Positions 22,776 through 34,504 of a stretch of 64,000 nucleotides of DNA are shown in pieces; position 1 is the stretch's first letter; every line of letters starts with the position of its first letter. The DNA comes from Heterobilharzia americana (lineage: Eukaryota > Platyhelminthes > Trematoda > Strigeidida > Schistosomatidae), in the NCBI GenBank assembly GCA_944470555.2, contig OX104127.1, positions 143,383,787-143,447,786 of the forward strand, written 5' to 3'. The position numbers and the translations under genes were made by a program. The notes under the pieces are model-generated. The model made no database searches. It saw only the letters and a list, made by a program, of their open reading frames with translations, and was not told where the DNA came from.

Positions 22776-23647
22776 CTATACAAACTGAGCATAGCATACC
22801 CAAGTGTACTTCTAGATCTATTCTGTATATTTTACTTGGAAGTTACATATCCCTATTGTGGAGTGTTTATTTCCGAGTGCCATGACTTCCTCAAATCTTA
22901 CTTATGAAAAAAATATATTTAAAACTCGTTGAAATAACTGACAAAATAATTAGTTATGACTAGAAAAGTATTTCTTTTGTAAACTGAATAAACCGAGTTG
23001 GTTACTTCAGTTATTTTAATAATGATTTCTAAGGTCATTTAGTGTTGACAAAGTATCATAGATTGACAATGGAACGTTCACCTTGAAATATCAAAGTACT
23101 GTTGACACTAAACTACAAATCTTGACTACTGTTTTACTGTATTTTTCTAATCTTCTGCTATTCTGACGTCAAATATGATATACTAATGAGTCGATATGAT
23201 ATATCTATGGTTTGACAGATTAATTTTGTTGATACTAGAGTCTCATAGTTTGGCTAATCTTGCACCAGGTTACTAATTCAAAAATAACTGGTTTGAATCC
23301 CATCAGAATTCATCATCACTCTAAGTGTACAATGCATTACCATAAGAATTCTTTGTACATATCTTTATACCAAACTGAATTACTTTGCTTTTCACATCAC
23401 TTGGTTATACCAATGAAAACAAATTATACTAATCCACAAAAGTAATTTTATTCAAAATATAACATGACAGTTGAACGGATTCACTCTTCAGTGGGTTTAT
23501 AAGTGTTTCCATCAAAAAGGTGGTTTGACACTATTAGCGACGGCAAGTTACTATTGACCTCAAATGAAGTAAAACAGCATAGCAACACACGAAAACTGGT
23601 CACTGCAAGCTTGTCTCAGTTAGATAAACAAGATGAGTTAGCTTACA

Positions 23648-23649
<2 letters not shown>
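22776..23649. other. No gene recognised
   Basis: AT-rich sequence up to the (TA)n tract. Small open frames on the plus strand have no recognisable domain and no clear splice context. Confidence 0.4.

Positions 23650-23722
<73 letters not shown>
23650..23722. repeat. (TA)n microsatellite at the 3' edge of the RTE element
   Basis: About 36 uninterrupted TA units running directly into the ATT trinucleotide tail of the element. Confidence 0.95.
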
Positions 23723-23726
<4 letters not shown>

Positions 23727-23741
23727 TTATTATTATTATTA

Positions 23742-25766
23742 TTAGTCCCTTGGGTTCCTAGTGGAACATAGGGCTTCAGTAGCACGCCTCCAGTGACCTC
23801 TGTTCTCTGAGATCTTTTGAACCTGGTTCCACGACAGCCCAGAAGCTCTCATTTCCTCCTCGCACGACCTCCTCCATGTCACCCTCGGACGTCCAACTCG
23901 TCGCTTCCCATGGGGATTCCACTCGAGGGCCTGACGCGTGATGTCCTCAGTCGGCCTTCTCAGTGTATGCCCAATCCATCTCCACTTCTTCCTGCATATT
24001 TGTTGCGTGATAGGTTCTTGGTTGGTTCGTTCCCAGAGTTCCTTGTTGCTTATTTTTTCTGGCCATCTGATCTTCAGCAGCGAGCGTAAGCAGTTGTTGA
24101 TGAATGTCTGTAGTTTATTGGAAATGCCTTTCGTGACGCGCCAAGTCTCTGAGCCATACAAGAGCACTGACTTGACGTTGGTGTTGAAAATCCGTATCTT
24201 GTTCCGCATGCTGAGTGCAGAAGATCTCCACACTGGTTTCAGGCTAATGAATGCCTGTCTTGCTTTTCCGATTCTGACTTTGACGTCCTCGTCCGTCCCG
24301 CCTGTAGTTGAAACAGTGCTTCCTAGATAAGTGAAGGAGGTTACTTCCTTCAAGTTTCTCCCGTTGACGGTGATTGGAGTTTGTTGTTGTTGTTGATGGT
24401 GGTGGTGCGGTATCTTCATCACTTCTGTCTTCTCTATATTCACCTGAAGTCCCGTCTTAGCTGCCTCCTCTGTCAACTTGTTAGTTTTTGCCTGCAGATC
24501 TTCAAGTTTATGTGACATTAGGCATAAGTCATCGGCGAAATCCAAGTCTTCTAGGTTCTTTTCCGTCGTCCAGTGTATCCCCCTCTTCTCGCTGCCTACT
24601 GTTTGCTGCATGATCCAGTCCACCACAATTAGGAATATCATGGGGGATAGTAGGCAACCTTGTTTCACTCCTGTCTTCACTTCAAAGGCATCACTGAGCT
24701 TCCCATTGTGGATTACTTGGCATGTGGCATCTTCATATAGTTGTTGAATGAGGCGGATAAAGGTTTGCGGTACTCCGTAGTATTGAAGCAGTTTCCAAAT
24801 TACTTCTCGGTCGACGCTGTCAAAGGCCTTCTCAAAGTCGATGAAGTTGAGGTATAGAGCTGATTGCCATTCTACGCTCTGTTCTATGATGATACGAAGC
24901 GTTGCAATTTGGTCAGCACATGATTTGTACTTCCTGAAGCCTGCCTGTTCCGGTCGCAGTTTTGAATCCAGTGCGTCTTTAAGCCTCTCCAGGATGATGC
25001 GGCTTAATATTTTACTTGGGGTGGATAGGAGAGTGATTCCTCGCCAGTTCTTGCAAGCACTGAGGTCTCCCTTCTTCGGCAGTTTGACAAGGTAACCCTT
25101 CTTCCAATCGTCAGGTACCTTCTCTTCCCTCCACACCTTCTGCAATAGTGGTGTGAGCATGTCCGCTGTTGTCTCTGCATCTGTTCTCAGTGCTTCTGGC
25201 GGTATTCCATCTGGTCCTGCTGCTTTCCCGCATTTCAGTAGCTTTATGGCGTTCAGGACTTCCATTTTCGTTGGGGGATTTATGTTCACTTGTAATTCAG
25301 CGGCTGCAGGTGGTATTTCTGGACGAAGTGCAGGTGGTGGTCGATTCAAGAGCTTCTTGAAGTGGTCGGCCCATCGTTTCCTCTGTTTCTCTTCTTTTGT
25401 AATTAAATTTCCTTCTTCATCTTTTATTGGTTTCATCTGTGTTGGTCTCTTCCCTGATAGCAACCTGGTTATTTGATACAATGTCGTCAGGTCTCTCTTA
25501 CCTGCAGCCTGTTCTGCTTCACTTGCCAGTGTGTCGTAGAAGTGTCGTTTGTCTTTGCGTGCACTCTTCTTCACTTCTTTATCCAGTGTTTTATACATTG
25601 TGCTCAGTTCCTCTTGTCGTTGAGCATCCTTGCACTGGTTTATCTTCTGCTTCACCATCCTCCTCTCCTCTATCAGCTTCCAGGTATCCGTCGAGATCCA
25701 TTCCTTGTCTTCTTTCTTCTTCCTTCCTAATACTGTTGTGCAGGTTTCTTTCCACATAGCTTTCAA
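23742..25766 (-). CDS. RTE reverse transcriptase (C-terminal part of the element ORF)
   Basis: A 674-residue open frame on the minus strand. From the methionine at 25766, the fingers region carries GPDGIPPE (184-191). RT motif A is DFEKAFDS (310-317), motif B GVKQGCLLSP (366-375) and the catalytic motif C FADD (410-413). The C-terminal part contains SETWRVTKG, a conserved RTE segment. The methionine is internal to the ancestral ORF and not a true start: reading continuity with the endonuclease is lost by one frameshift about 85 nt upstream. All RT motifs needed for catalysis are intact. It copies its own RNA at nicked chromosomal DNA. Confidence 0.9.
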   Translation of the reverse strand: MKAMWKETCTTVLGRKKKEDKEWISTDTWKLIEERRMVKQKINQCKDAQRQEELSTMYKTLDKEVKKSARKDKRHFYDTLASEAEQAAGKRDLTTLYQITRLLSGKRPTQMKPIKDEEGNLITKEEKQRKRWADHFKKLLNRPPPALRPEIPPAAAELQVNINPPTKMEVLNAIKLLKCGKAAGPDGIPPEALRTDAETTADMLTPLLQKVWREEKVPDDWKKGYLVKLPKKGDLSACKNWRGITLLSTPSKILSRIILERLKDALDSKLRPEQAGFRKYKSCADQIATLRIIIEQSVEWQSALYLNFIDFEKAFDSVDREVIWKLLQYYGVPQTFIRLIQQLYEDATCQVIHNGKLSDAFEVKTGVKQGCLLSPMIFLIVVDWIMQQTVGSEKRGIHWTTEKNLEDLDFADDLCLMSHKLEDLQAKTNKLTEEAAKTGLQVNIEKTEVMKIPHHHHQQQQQTPITVNGRNLKEVTSFTYLGSTVSTTGGTDEDVKVRIGKARQAFISLKPVWRSSALSMRNKIRIFNTNVKSVLLYGSETWRVTKGISNKLQTFINNCLRSLLKIRWPEKISNKELWERTNQEPITQQICRKKWRWIGHTLRRPTEDITRQALEWNPHGKRRVGRPRVTWRRSCEEEMRASGLSWNQVQKISENRGHWRRATEALCSTRNPRD

Positions 25767-25783
25767 AGACTTCCAGTGTTCTT

Positions 25784-26695
25784 CTACACAGGTTTCTTCA
25801 GGGATGTCCCTCGACGTCTCCCATTTTGTCTTGATGGCTGTTTGAAGATCTCCTTTGTAGTTTCATCCTTCAGTTTCCGAGTGTTGTACTTGAATTGAGG
25901 TCTATCACCAGCTTCCTTGAAGGCTTTTAACTTGATTTCGAAGGTTCCTTGCACTAGATAGTGGTCTGAACCTACATCTGCTCCTCTTCTTGACCTTGTG
26001 TTAAGTAGACTGCGTCTCCATTTTCTTGAGATTGAGATAAAGTCGATTTGGTTTTTAGTGTGTCCATCTGGTGAAATCCATGTCGCTTTGTGGATATCCT
26101 TGTGCCTGAACACACTGCCTCCAATCACCAAATCGTTGAATGCACAGAATTCTGCAAACAATTCTCCATTCTCATTCATTTCACCTAGCGCCTCTCGACC
26201 CATGGTTAGTTCTCTTCCCGTGTTGTCCCCTCCCAGTTTGGCATTCATGTCGCCCATTAGAATTTTGATATCGCCAACTGACGTCTTGTCCAGTGTTGAC
26301 TGAAGTTGTCTGTAGAATTCCTCCTTTTTCTCTTGCTCTGCATTATTTGTAGGTGCATAACATTGTATGATTGTGACCTTTCTTCCTTTTGAGTTGAATC
26401 TTGCTGTCATGATCCTGGAGGAGATTGGTTCCCACTGCATGAGAGCCTTCGATGCTCTTGAGGACATCATGATAGCCACTCCCTCAGTGTGCTCGTGGTT
26501 GGCGTCTGGGTGACCGGAGTAGATTATTGATTCTCCCGTTGACAGTTTGGAGAGTCCACTCCCATTCCATCTGCTTTCGCAAATCCCAAGCACTTCGATG
26601 TTATACCTTCTCATCTCCTTTGCAATCTGGGCTGCCTTACTGGGTTCAAACATCGTGCGGACATTCCATGTCCCCACGTTTACTTTCGCTTTCAT
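25784..26695 (-). CDS. RTE apurinic/apyrimidinic-type endonuclease domain
   Basis: From the methionine at 26695 this reads 303 residues. The exonuclease III-like motifs appear in order: GTWNVRT (8-14), E40 in ICESRW, YAPTN (113-117), GDMNAKLG (148-155), QIDFI (216-220) and SDHYLV (243-248). These are the nicking and metal-binding residues of the family. The open frame extends upstream into the TA microsatellite, which is why I place the start at this methionine; one at 26752 is an alternative. The last ~25 residues before the stop at 25784 are out of the ancestral frame because of the 1-nt deletion near 25850. Confidence 0.88.
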   Translation of the reverse strand: MKAKVNVGTWNVRTMFEPSKAAQIAKEMRRYNIEVLGICESRWNGSGLSKLSTGESIIYSGHPDANHEHTEGVAIMMSSRASKALMQWEPISSRIMTARFNSKGRKVTIIQCYAPTNNAEQEKKEEFYRQLQSTLDKTSVGDIKILMGDMNAKLGGDNTGRELTMGREALGEMNENGELFAEFCAFNDLVIGGSVFRHKDIHKATWISPDGHTKNQIDFISISRKWRRSLLNTRSRRGADVGSDHYLVQGTFEIKLKAFKEAGDRPQFKYNTRKLKDETTKEIFKQPSRQNGRRRGTSLKKPV

Positions 26696-26863
26696 CGAGA
26701 GAAGACACATCGGCCAATTGGCTTCCCGAAGGCTTTCACCAACTGGCGTCATTTCGCCTCTCCGATTCCAGCGGGGAATAAGTTTGTTTTCATTTTTTAT
26801 ATTTTGTTTGTGCTTTGAAGTTTCTTTAGCGGTTAGATTTGTTTTACGGGGTAGGGTTGCTAG

Positions 26864-26866
<3 letters not shown>

Positions 26867-26923
<57 letters not shown>
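26867..26923. repeat. (TA)n microsatellite at the 5' edge of the RTE element
   Basis: About 28 TA units. With the tract at 23650-23722 it brackets the element. Confidence 0.95.
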
Positions 26924-26924
<1 letters not shown>

Positions 26925-26926
<2 letters not shown>

Positions 26927-27236
26927 GGTAGTATTCATCACGGACTGACATCATCTAGAGAACCACTGAAAGTCTGGGAGCACTAGACAGCTGTTTCTCC
27001 GTCGTATGGGACACCTCAACAGTATACATCTACGACCTGACTAGGGGTTGTGTCAGAAGTTAAAAACTGTAAATAGTTGAACTCCTACCCATTGGCTGAG
27101 TGGTTAACACGTTCGGTGTGAGAGTTGAAGATCTTCAGTTCGGTTCCTAACTGGGTTGTGGGTCTGTACTGTTGAGGAGTCTCGTGTTGGGACGAAATAG
27201 CTGTCCAATGCTCCCAAGTTTTCAATGGTTCTCTAA

Positions 27237-27274
<38 letters not shown>
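26925..27274. repeat. Head-to-head SINE-A pair between (TA)n tracts
   Basis: The minus copy (26925-27055) and plus copy (about 27085-27240) face each other with almost no spacer. The plus head has an A-box-like GGCTGAGTGG and a B-box-like CGGTTCCTAACTGGG, both diverged. (TA)n lies left (26867-26923) and right (27241-27274). Bodies keep CTGTTTCTCC/GACGAAATAGCTGTCCAATG blocks. Confidence 0.7.
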
Positions 27275-27277
<3 letters not shown>

Positions 27278-27963
27278 AGTTAAATTTATATTTGAAACAG
27301 GATGCACATAATCATTGTGAAATGATACTACTCACATAAAGTATTATCGAGAACTTTTAAACGGATTCAATTTATTCTCTTCTAATAATACATAGACCAA
27401 ATTTAGAAATAAATCTCTCTAAACTAAACTTTGTACAGTTTTTCATTCATTTAAGTGCAGAATATCATGATGAGCAAAAATAGACGAAAAGAACTGGATA
27501 GTAAGAAATATTTCTACATGATACATTATGTAACAGGAAATTCTTAATTAGATTATAACTATTGTAAAAAGAAGTACAGTGTAATCAGCGGTCGAGAAAG
27601 AAAGGAATGTATTTGAGTAGGAGGTATAATATTTACCATCCTTTTAAGATAAATGGATGTTTCTACTCAGGCTAATTATTAATTCTTAAACAAAACTACT
27701 CATTTCACTTATACAGATATATATTACTTAATTCCCTTTCATACTGATCTTAAGTATTCATATTGATTGTTTAACATCAGTTAGGTAATCAATCAGAGTA
27801 ATGGATCATGAATCCTTTTCAGCTAAATATTTTTCGTCAATACTTGTCAACGAATTCATTAGGAATCAAGCCGAGACAGTTTAGTCTTCATAATGATTAT
27901 TCAGTCACTGAGTTTGCTGATTTCCAGTGTTATGTGTTTCCTAATGTCAATCAGTTCTTTATA

Positions 27964-28385
27964 TAACATGACTCCAGTTGGAGATCCATTGAAAATCCGG
28001 TACCACTGGACAGCTGTTTCGTTCTACTAAGGGACTCGTCAGGAGTATACACAAACTGTATCATGCACACTAGTAATATGCATCGAGATGGATGTCCCAA
28101 GCTCTAATGAAAAACATGACAAGTATGGTCAAACGGTCTGAAGTTAAGCAAATGCCAACTGAACATCTTGGTGGACAGTCGTGATATATCGCGGACTGAC
28201 AGAAGTAGGAAACTGTGGACCAGTGGCTGAATTGTCAGCTCGTTCGCCGTGAAACCTAAATGTCCTGATTTGGATCCCTGGCGTGGTTGGGAGAGGTGGT
28301 GAGTGCGTACTGTTGCGGAATCTCATGCCGGGATGGAACAGCTGCCCACTGCTTCCAGGTATTCGATGGCTCTCCAACTGATGGA
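27964..28385. repeat. Head-to-head SINE-A pair with companion spacer, decayed
   Basis: Minus body at 27964-28055 (CACTGGACAGCTGTTTCG). Spacer around 28085-28200 related to the one at 16.9 kb (CGTGATATATCGCGGACTGACAG). Plus head, body and tail at 28205-28385. The same three-part order is seen at 16.7-17.2 kb, with more divergence here. Confidence 0.65.
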
Positions 28386-28399
28386 TACTACTCACAAAT

Positions 28400-31390
28400 T
28401 TGTGCTTAGAGTGATTTCATTTCCTAATTATTTCTGTTTAGTAAGAGAATTTTATGCAATATACCTATGTGGATGAGTTAACAAAATTTTAAAATCTATT
28501 CCATCTTAATAGTCAAAAGAAGAGAGATGCTTTCTACCCGTCAAATCACTTCAGCCCAGAGAATGTGATCTGCTCACCTTTCAATATCTTACTGTTTGTC
28601 AGATTTTGTATCGGTATTTTTAGACATTGTTTAGATGAACAATAAGAAGACGTATATTGTCTAAACTGTGTAATGTATTTGCGCAACATATTTCAAACTA
28701 TCTGATTACACACGTACTTATCATAGGTATTATATGAAAATCCATAAAGATAAGGGGTGAGATCGGCAAAGAGGTCAAGTAGGGGAAGATTCATAGATCC
28801 CTGTAGGTAAAGGCACTGGAGCATAGTTTAAAATAGCTTCAAAAGAAAATTGAACCACTTGAATGCATAAACGTCGGTAGCAGACGTCCAAGTTATTCAA
28901 CCTCATAACATATCCCTAAGAAAGGTCACAGGTTGACGTGGATACTTCGTATTTAAAAAACATGTTGGGGACTGATCCCTTCATATGTTGAGGCCTAAGC
29001 TATTACGAAATTTAAACCACATTTGGGTGTTCAAAAAAATTGTTATCGTATTAAATCACCGTCGATGGCTTCAACTCTGAAACCAAGTTCGATGTAACAC
29101 ATAATTTCCGGTCTCTTAATTTTAACTGTTATCTAGCCTTTAGTTCAGCTTCCTACTTGACCTCTTTTCATATTCTCGCCACTTATCTTCATGAATTCTC
29201 ATATAAACACCAGTGACAAGTACATCTATGATCAGATCACTCAAAGTGTTTGCTCGAACACGTTACACAGTCCACACAGTCTACGTCTTCTGATTATATT
29301 TTTACTAAATCTACCTCCAATCGGAGTGCTGAAGAAAATCTTATCATTTTCCACTCAAAAAGTTACTCAATAAACCCTCCAGATGAACTAGAGAAAATCA
29401 CTGTCAAAGAGTGGACAACTCCAGGTAAACTGTTACTGCTACCATTCCTGTTGATGACTTTCTCCATCCTTATATCGATCACAAAGATAATTTCAACAAG
29501 AAATGGAGAGCTCAAATGCTTAGCAAAATAGGATGACTAATATTTCCCATAAGTGGGTGCTTTCTCCAGACACTTTTCACCAATGTCGATTGAAATGTCT
29601 GTAATAATCTTGTAGGTCAACACAATTATTTTATTTGAATTTCTCAACCTTAGCTCACTTCTTCACTAACAGCCACTTGTTACTCATTACTGAAGATTAC
29701 CAGTAAGGTGTGAAATAAGTAACTGATGCTTTCCAGCTTTGTTGAATGCATGATCAGATTGGTGAAGATTAATCCTAGGTATCTTCTGGGTTGCAATACA
29801 TAAGGAAAGTGATTATACAGCGAGTAATGTTGGTATGGGTTTATGTATGATTTTCTATAGTGTTAATCAGTTTCCCAGATTGGAGTAGGTGGAGTAAACA
29901 TGCACACATGATCCAATCATCTGTGGTTGGATGGTATGGTCAATGAGAACCAACGACTGGGGTTATCCAACATGTTGCCATTGAGGTGCACCCTAGATGA
30001 AATATATTATAATAAATGAAGAGAATAATTAAAATTAGGCTCAAACTTGCTGAGTTCACCCACTGTTTGAAAGGAATAATGATCACTGTTTTCAGTCACA
30101 TCACATAAAGCTTGGGAGGAAGCATTCCGGATACCGGCAGCGCATCTACTTCTGATTGATTACTTATATTCCAATTGATAATAGTGAGTAACAGTCTATC
30201 ATAGATATGGAAGATGAAGTGAAATCGCAACAGGCAGATCATTTGAGCGAAGAGTGGAGTGTGTGAAAGAAGCAGACCAGTAAATATGACAAACGAAATT
30301 AAGACGAATCGAATCATACCTGGATGTTCCACTGTTGTTGGTCGTTGGATGTGCCATAAAATATGCTTTGATACTGGCTTTAAAACTCATTAATCACCAT
30401 TATTGAGCAGCAAGGAAATTGACTGAAAGATATCCAGTTTCGTAAAATTACATCTTCAGTTGATAACACTATGCTGATAACTAAATCCGAACAGGAGTTG
30501 AAACCATATGTAGATCCTTTAGTTGAAAGCTTACCAACTCCAGGAAACTATGATATTGCTTAGTTTTTAGTTAGTGTTATTAATACAGTGAGGAGGATAA
30601 GTGGAATTAATATCACACTGTATTATATACATTCATCAGTATAATGTGGAGAATCCTGCAGTGGAGTTCACGTCAAAAAATTATAGTGATATGCTATAGT
30701 ACTCGTTCTTCTATGGTTCAGAACTAATATCGTTATGTTCGTCTGCAGAGATTCATGCTAAAGTGGAATTCGAATATGATTCTTGAAGATAACTTTGAGT
30801 TCCTTCAACAATAATTTCTCCTAGTTTTCACAATTTATCCGGTGAAAACCTGGGTGATTTTGATGATTATATTCTCATAGAAGAACTAACATCTTATTGA
30901 TAATAAAAGCTATAGTTCCTTATGTCTATTATGATTACTACTCTTCAAGTAGTCGATATCAAAATTGTCAGTGAAGGTAATATCAATTTTTACCACAATG
31001 TTACTAATTTTCTCATGTAAGTCACATTTGATATAAACTTGATCCTCGTTATGTTCATCATTGTTCTTGATCGATGAAAGGAATCAAGATTTTTTCATTC
31101 TGTACCGACGAGTTAATCTGGAAAAGAAGTGACCAACTTCAGATATGCTGAAAAAGTGTACATCAATATCAACTGATTGATCATTATGAGAAATATATAT
31201 TTATAGTCAAACGAAAATTTGGTTAGGATTATAAATTTGTCTTGATAACCTTCTGACACCGGAGGAGCAGATATTCAGAGGAATTTTGATGCTAAACTGG
31301 CATTAAAAACTCTGATCATAGACTTCATGTGTTTTTCAATGAATTGCGCAACTGTTAGCCACCTACTTATAAGTTATTTGTGGTATGATC
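28400..31390. other. Mostly unannotated sequence with one candidate exon
   Basis: No transposon family from elsewhere in the window is recognisable here except weak fragments. The only coding-like segment is 29232-29531, listed separately. Confidence 0.4.
29232..29531 (+). other. Candidate C-terminal exon with a transmembrane segment (unknown protein)
   Basis: An open frame without a start codon runs to a stop at 29529-29531. Its last 40 residues contain a hydrophobic stretch (LLLLPFLLMTFSILISI) followed by a basic tail, preceded by about 55 hydrophilic residues rich in Ser and Thr. This looks like the end of a single-pass membrane protein. I cannot find convincing upstream exons, and the acceptor site (possibly the AG at 29234-29235) is weak. 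It may be chance. Confidence 0.2.
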
Positions 31391-31397
31391 TTCCAGT

Positions 31398-31548
31398 CAA
31401 CTAGAAGTCGTTTAAAGCGATAGGTACTGAGTTCAAGTCTCTGTGGGGACAACATCACCCACTGACATGGAGGTACATCCAGGTGACGAGTCCCAGACAG
31501 GATGAAATGCGAGTCCTGGATTCCACGGTTAACCACTACGAAGTCACT
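31398..31548 (+). mobile_element. SINE-B plus copy with inactivated ribozyme
   Basis: The tRNA-like head (GTTCAAGTCTCTGTGGGG) is followed by a ribozyme at 31474-31526. The core reads GTGACGAG, so the conserved C3 is G, and the stem II closing pair is G-U. Loss of C3, which pairs with G8, is expected to abolish cleavage. Confidence 0.7.
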
Positions 31549-32439
31549 TATCTCAAAACTACTGTTATTACGGTTAGAGAGTAGTATTGATTAATAGTCA
31601 AAAAAATCAGTGAAACCCCATGCAATTATTAGCTTAGAGATATTACCATCACAACGATTTATACTTCTCCGCCATTCTTATTACGTCATCATTCAAGATT
31701 CAAGTTAGTCTGAAAAAGTTAATCAATGAGTTAAGCTGGTACGGTACTCTTTCTCTATAATTGACGATTATATACCATCTAGAAGGAAATAAAAAAACGG
31801 AAGAAAACTGAGCATATTCATAGAGACAAATGAAATAAATACTAAGCACATTTATCCATTCATTATCATCCTTATGAGCATATACAAGTTGTGTGTATAC
31901 GTATAGGAGGTATGCTTATAAAGGAATTCATCAATTGAATAATTCTTCGCGTCATTGGCTTCAAATTATTTTTTTGCTTCAATCATACTCTGTTAACAGG
32001 ATAGAAATCCGATATCAACGAGAAAACAACAATAAAACGATTAGGAAAAGCTCTGAATTGAAAGGAAAGCCTCTTCTTATGGTTCACAAAATGGAATCAA
32101 GTTTCATGTGTATTTTTCTTTTAATAATGCAAAAGAAATTAGGTGAAATAATATAGTATGATAAATTTTTCTCTCAAGTTAGTATGTTTTATCTTTTGTT
32201 ATTGTTATGAATGATTGATTATATAAAAATTGGTATATCAAAAGAAAAATAGGAAAGAAATGTGACCTTAGTTATTGGGTTCATTGATGGCTATTTAACG
32301 TTGAATAATGTTGTCAGTAACGTTTAGACATCAGAAGCTAACGCCTAACGGATGTCAATCCTGTTAAAGCGACATTTCCAGTACTGAGTTTGTGTGCTTT
32401 ACCAATGAGATTAAAATTTTTATCTGTTAATTACTGATA

Positions 32440-32790
32440 AATATTCATTTCACCTTCAATCATTACCCAGTATCAATAATCCAAGTCTGCGAAACTACGG
32501 CTATCTTATACAGTCGGACTGATAATCAGTATGATGGGCCTCTTTACTAATTTAAGTAGATTCGGATCAGAATCTGAGCGAAACCCTTGGTGCTTGAAGT
32601 AAAAATAAGATACAGTTAGCAGACATATGTCGTAGGTCAGCAGCGGGTTGGTAGCCTTGAGGTTGTTGGTTCGAATCCTGCCGCTGTCTAAATCTTCATC
32701 TCATTTCCAATCACCATTATTTATACACGTCTTCCAAACCATGGCTATCTCAGGTAGTCGAACTGACGATGAAAATTTACTCACTGTATA
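32440..32790 (+). repeat. SINE-C copies, tRNA-derived
   Basis: A tail-only fragment (32440-32545; CACCTTCAATCATTACC) precedes a copy with a tRNA-like head: GGTTGGTAGCC and the B-box GGTTCGAATCC at 32668-32678, then the tail and a CATGGCTATCTCA block. Confidence 0.55.
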
Positions 32791-32954
32791 CATCAAGTTC
32801 AAAAATACAAATAAAATTACCGATTATTCGATTTCATGAGGATGTGAAATAAGCAACTAGCTAAGAAACAGAATTATATTGACTATCCAGTTACCGTGAT
32901 CAACTAAGTGGGTGTGGTGCATCCCAATTTACCATTGGGAGCTTAAAACAACAA

Positions 32955-34440
32955 ATGTCCCTAGGGTTCCTAGTGGAACATGGGGATTCAATAGCACACC
33001 TACATTCTACTCTCTTCTCTTCACTATCGAGTGAGCATAGGCGTCAGCTGTTGATGAATGTCTGTAGTTTGTTGGAAGTGCTTTACGTGACGCACCAAGT
33101 TTCTCAACCATCACATAGAATCACTGACTTACTTGACTTGACTGAATTAGTGTTGAAAATCCGATGTTGTTCACGCTTTATGCTGAGTGCAGTGCAGTGC
33201 AGTAGATCTCCACACTGATTATTTCAGATTGATGCAGGAAGGTCTGTTTTGTTGTCTTTCTGATCCTGGCTCATTTGGCTTCTTCATCTGTGCTGCCACC
33301 TGTAGTTGAAAGGATGCTGCCTTCAGGTTTCCCCCGTTGATGGTTATTGGTGTTGATGCTGTTGTTGGTTGGATATCTTCATCACTTCTGTCTGTTCTAC
33401 ATTCAGTTGAAGTCCCGTTTTCGCTATCTCTTCTGTTAATTTGTTGGTTTTCGCCTGTAGATCCTCAAGTTTGTGCGATATGAGACACAAATCATCATCG
33501 GTGAAATCCAAATCTTCTAAGGTCTTTTCATCGCTCTTCTGAAACAGCGTATGCCCATCTCACAGTTGTCTGCTGCATGATCCAATCTACCACAAGTAGG
33601 AAGATCATCGGTGATAGTAGGAATTAACCTTGTCTTACTCCTATATCCGCTTCAAAGGCGTCACTTAGGCTTCCATTATGAATCACTTGGTATTTGGCAT
33701 CTTCATATAGCTGTTGAATGAGATTGATAAAGGTTTGTAGCACTAAAACCGTTGTGTTAAAGGAGCTGCCTGCCAAATTACTTCTCGGTCGACGCTGTCG
33801 AAGGCCTTTTCACAGTAGAAGTTGAGGTAAAGATTTAGTTGACTGCCATCTAAACTGTGTCCTGTGATGATGCGTAGTGTAGCGTTGCAATTTGATCCCC
33901 ACATGTTTTGTTTTGCCTAAAGTCAGCCAGCCAGCCTGTTACAACCGTAATTTTGAATGCAAGGCATTGTTTAGTCTCTTTAGGATGAGGCGCTTAATAT
34001 TTTGCCTGCTTTGGGTGGACAGAAGCATGATTCCGCGCCAGTTCTTGCAGACTTAGGTCGCCCTTCTTTTGGAGTTTGACAAGTTTTCCGTTCTTCCAAT
34101 CAACCAGCAGTTGGCTTTCCTTCCTTACTTCGAAACCTTCTGCAGTAGTGGTGTGAGCATGTCCGCTGGTGTCTGTATTCCTGTTTTCAGTGCTTCTGGC
34201 GGAATTTCATGTGGTCCTGCTGCTTTCCCGGATTTCAGAAACTTTATGGCGTTCAGGACTTCACTTTTGCTTTTGTCGGAAGGCTTGGGTTCACTGGTAG
34301 TTCTGCGGTTGCGGTTGAATCCTATTTATTTTTTGTCAATGAATTTAAGCATTCGAAATACCCTGACAACTAGGTTTTTCTGTAGATCGTTTGTCTGGAC
34401 TGGCTTCAAAGATCACCTCAGCAACTGCAAAAAAACGACC
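32955..34440 (-). mobile_element. Degraded RTE copy, RT region
   Basis: Minus-strand homology to the RT ORF of the element at 23.7 kb, from the 3' end (ACCCTAGGGA) up to roughly RT residue 150 of that copy. About 300 bp of the C-terminal part is missing near 33010-33040, and many indels break the frame. The catalytic FADD region near 33500 is altered. It lies about 0.5 kb beyond the UFD1 stop codon on the same strand. Confidence 0.8.
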
Positions 34441-34504
34441 AATCAGCTTTCGGTATTCTGAGTATTTTAGCCGTTGTTGGGATGGCCTTTACTTGATTGC
34501 TCAC

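Larger units (their letters stand above)
23723..26865 (-). mobile_element. Near-complete RTE-clade non-LTR retrotransposon
   Basis: About 3.1 kb on the minus strand: short leader, AP endonuclease, reverse transcriptase, stop at 23742-23744 and an (ATT)n/(AAT)n 3' tail. RTE elements normally encode endonuclease and RT in one ORF. Here they lie in two frames because of a 1-nt loss near 25850. It is bounded on both sides by (TA)n (23650-23722 and 26867-26923), so it appears to have inserted into a TA microsatellite. Copies at 1, 6.2, 7.5, 15.8, 19.5, 33 and 42.7 kb belong to the same or a very close family. The schistosome SR2 / Perere-type RTEs are the likely relatives, but the exact family is not established here. 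Confidence 0.9.
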
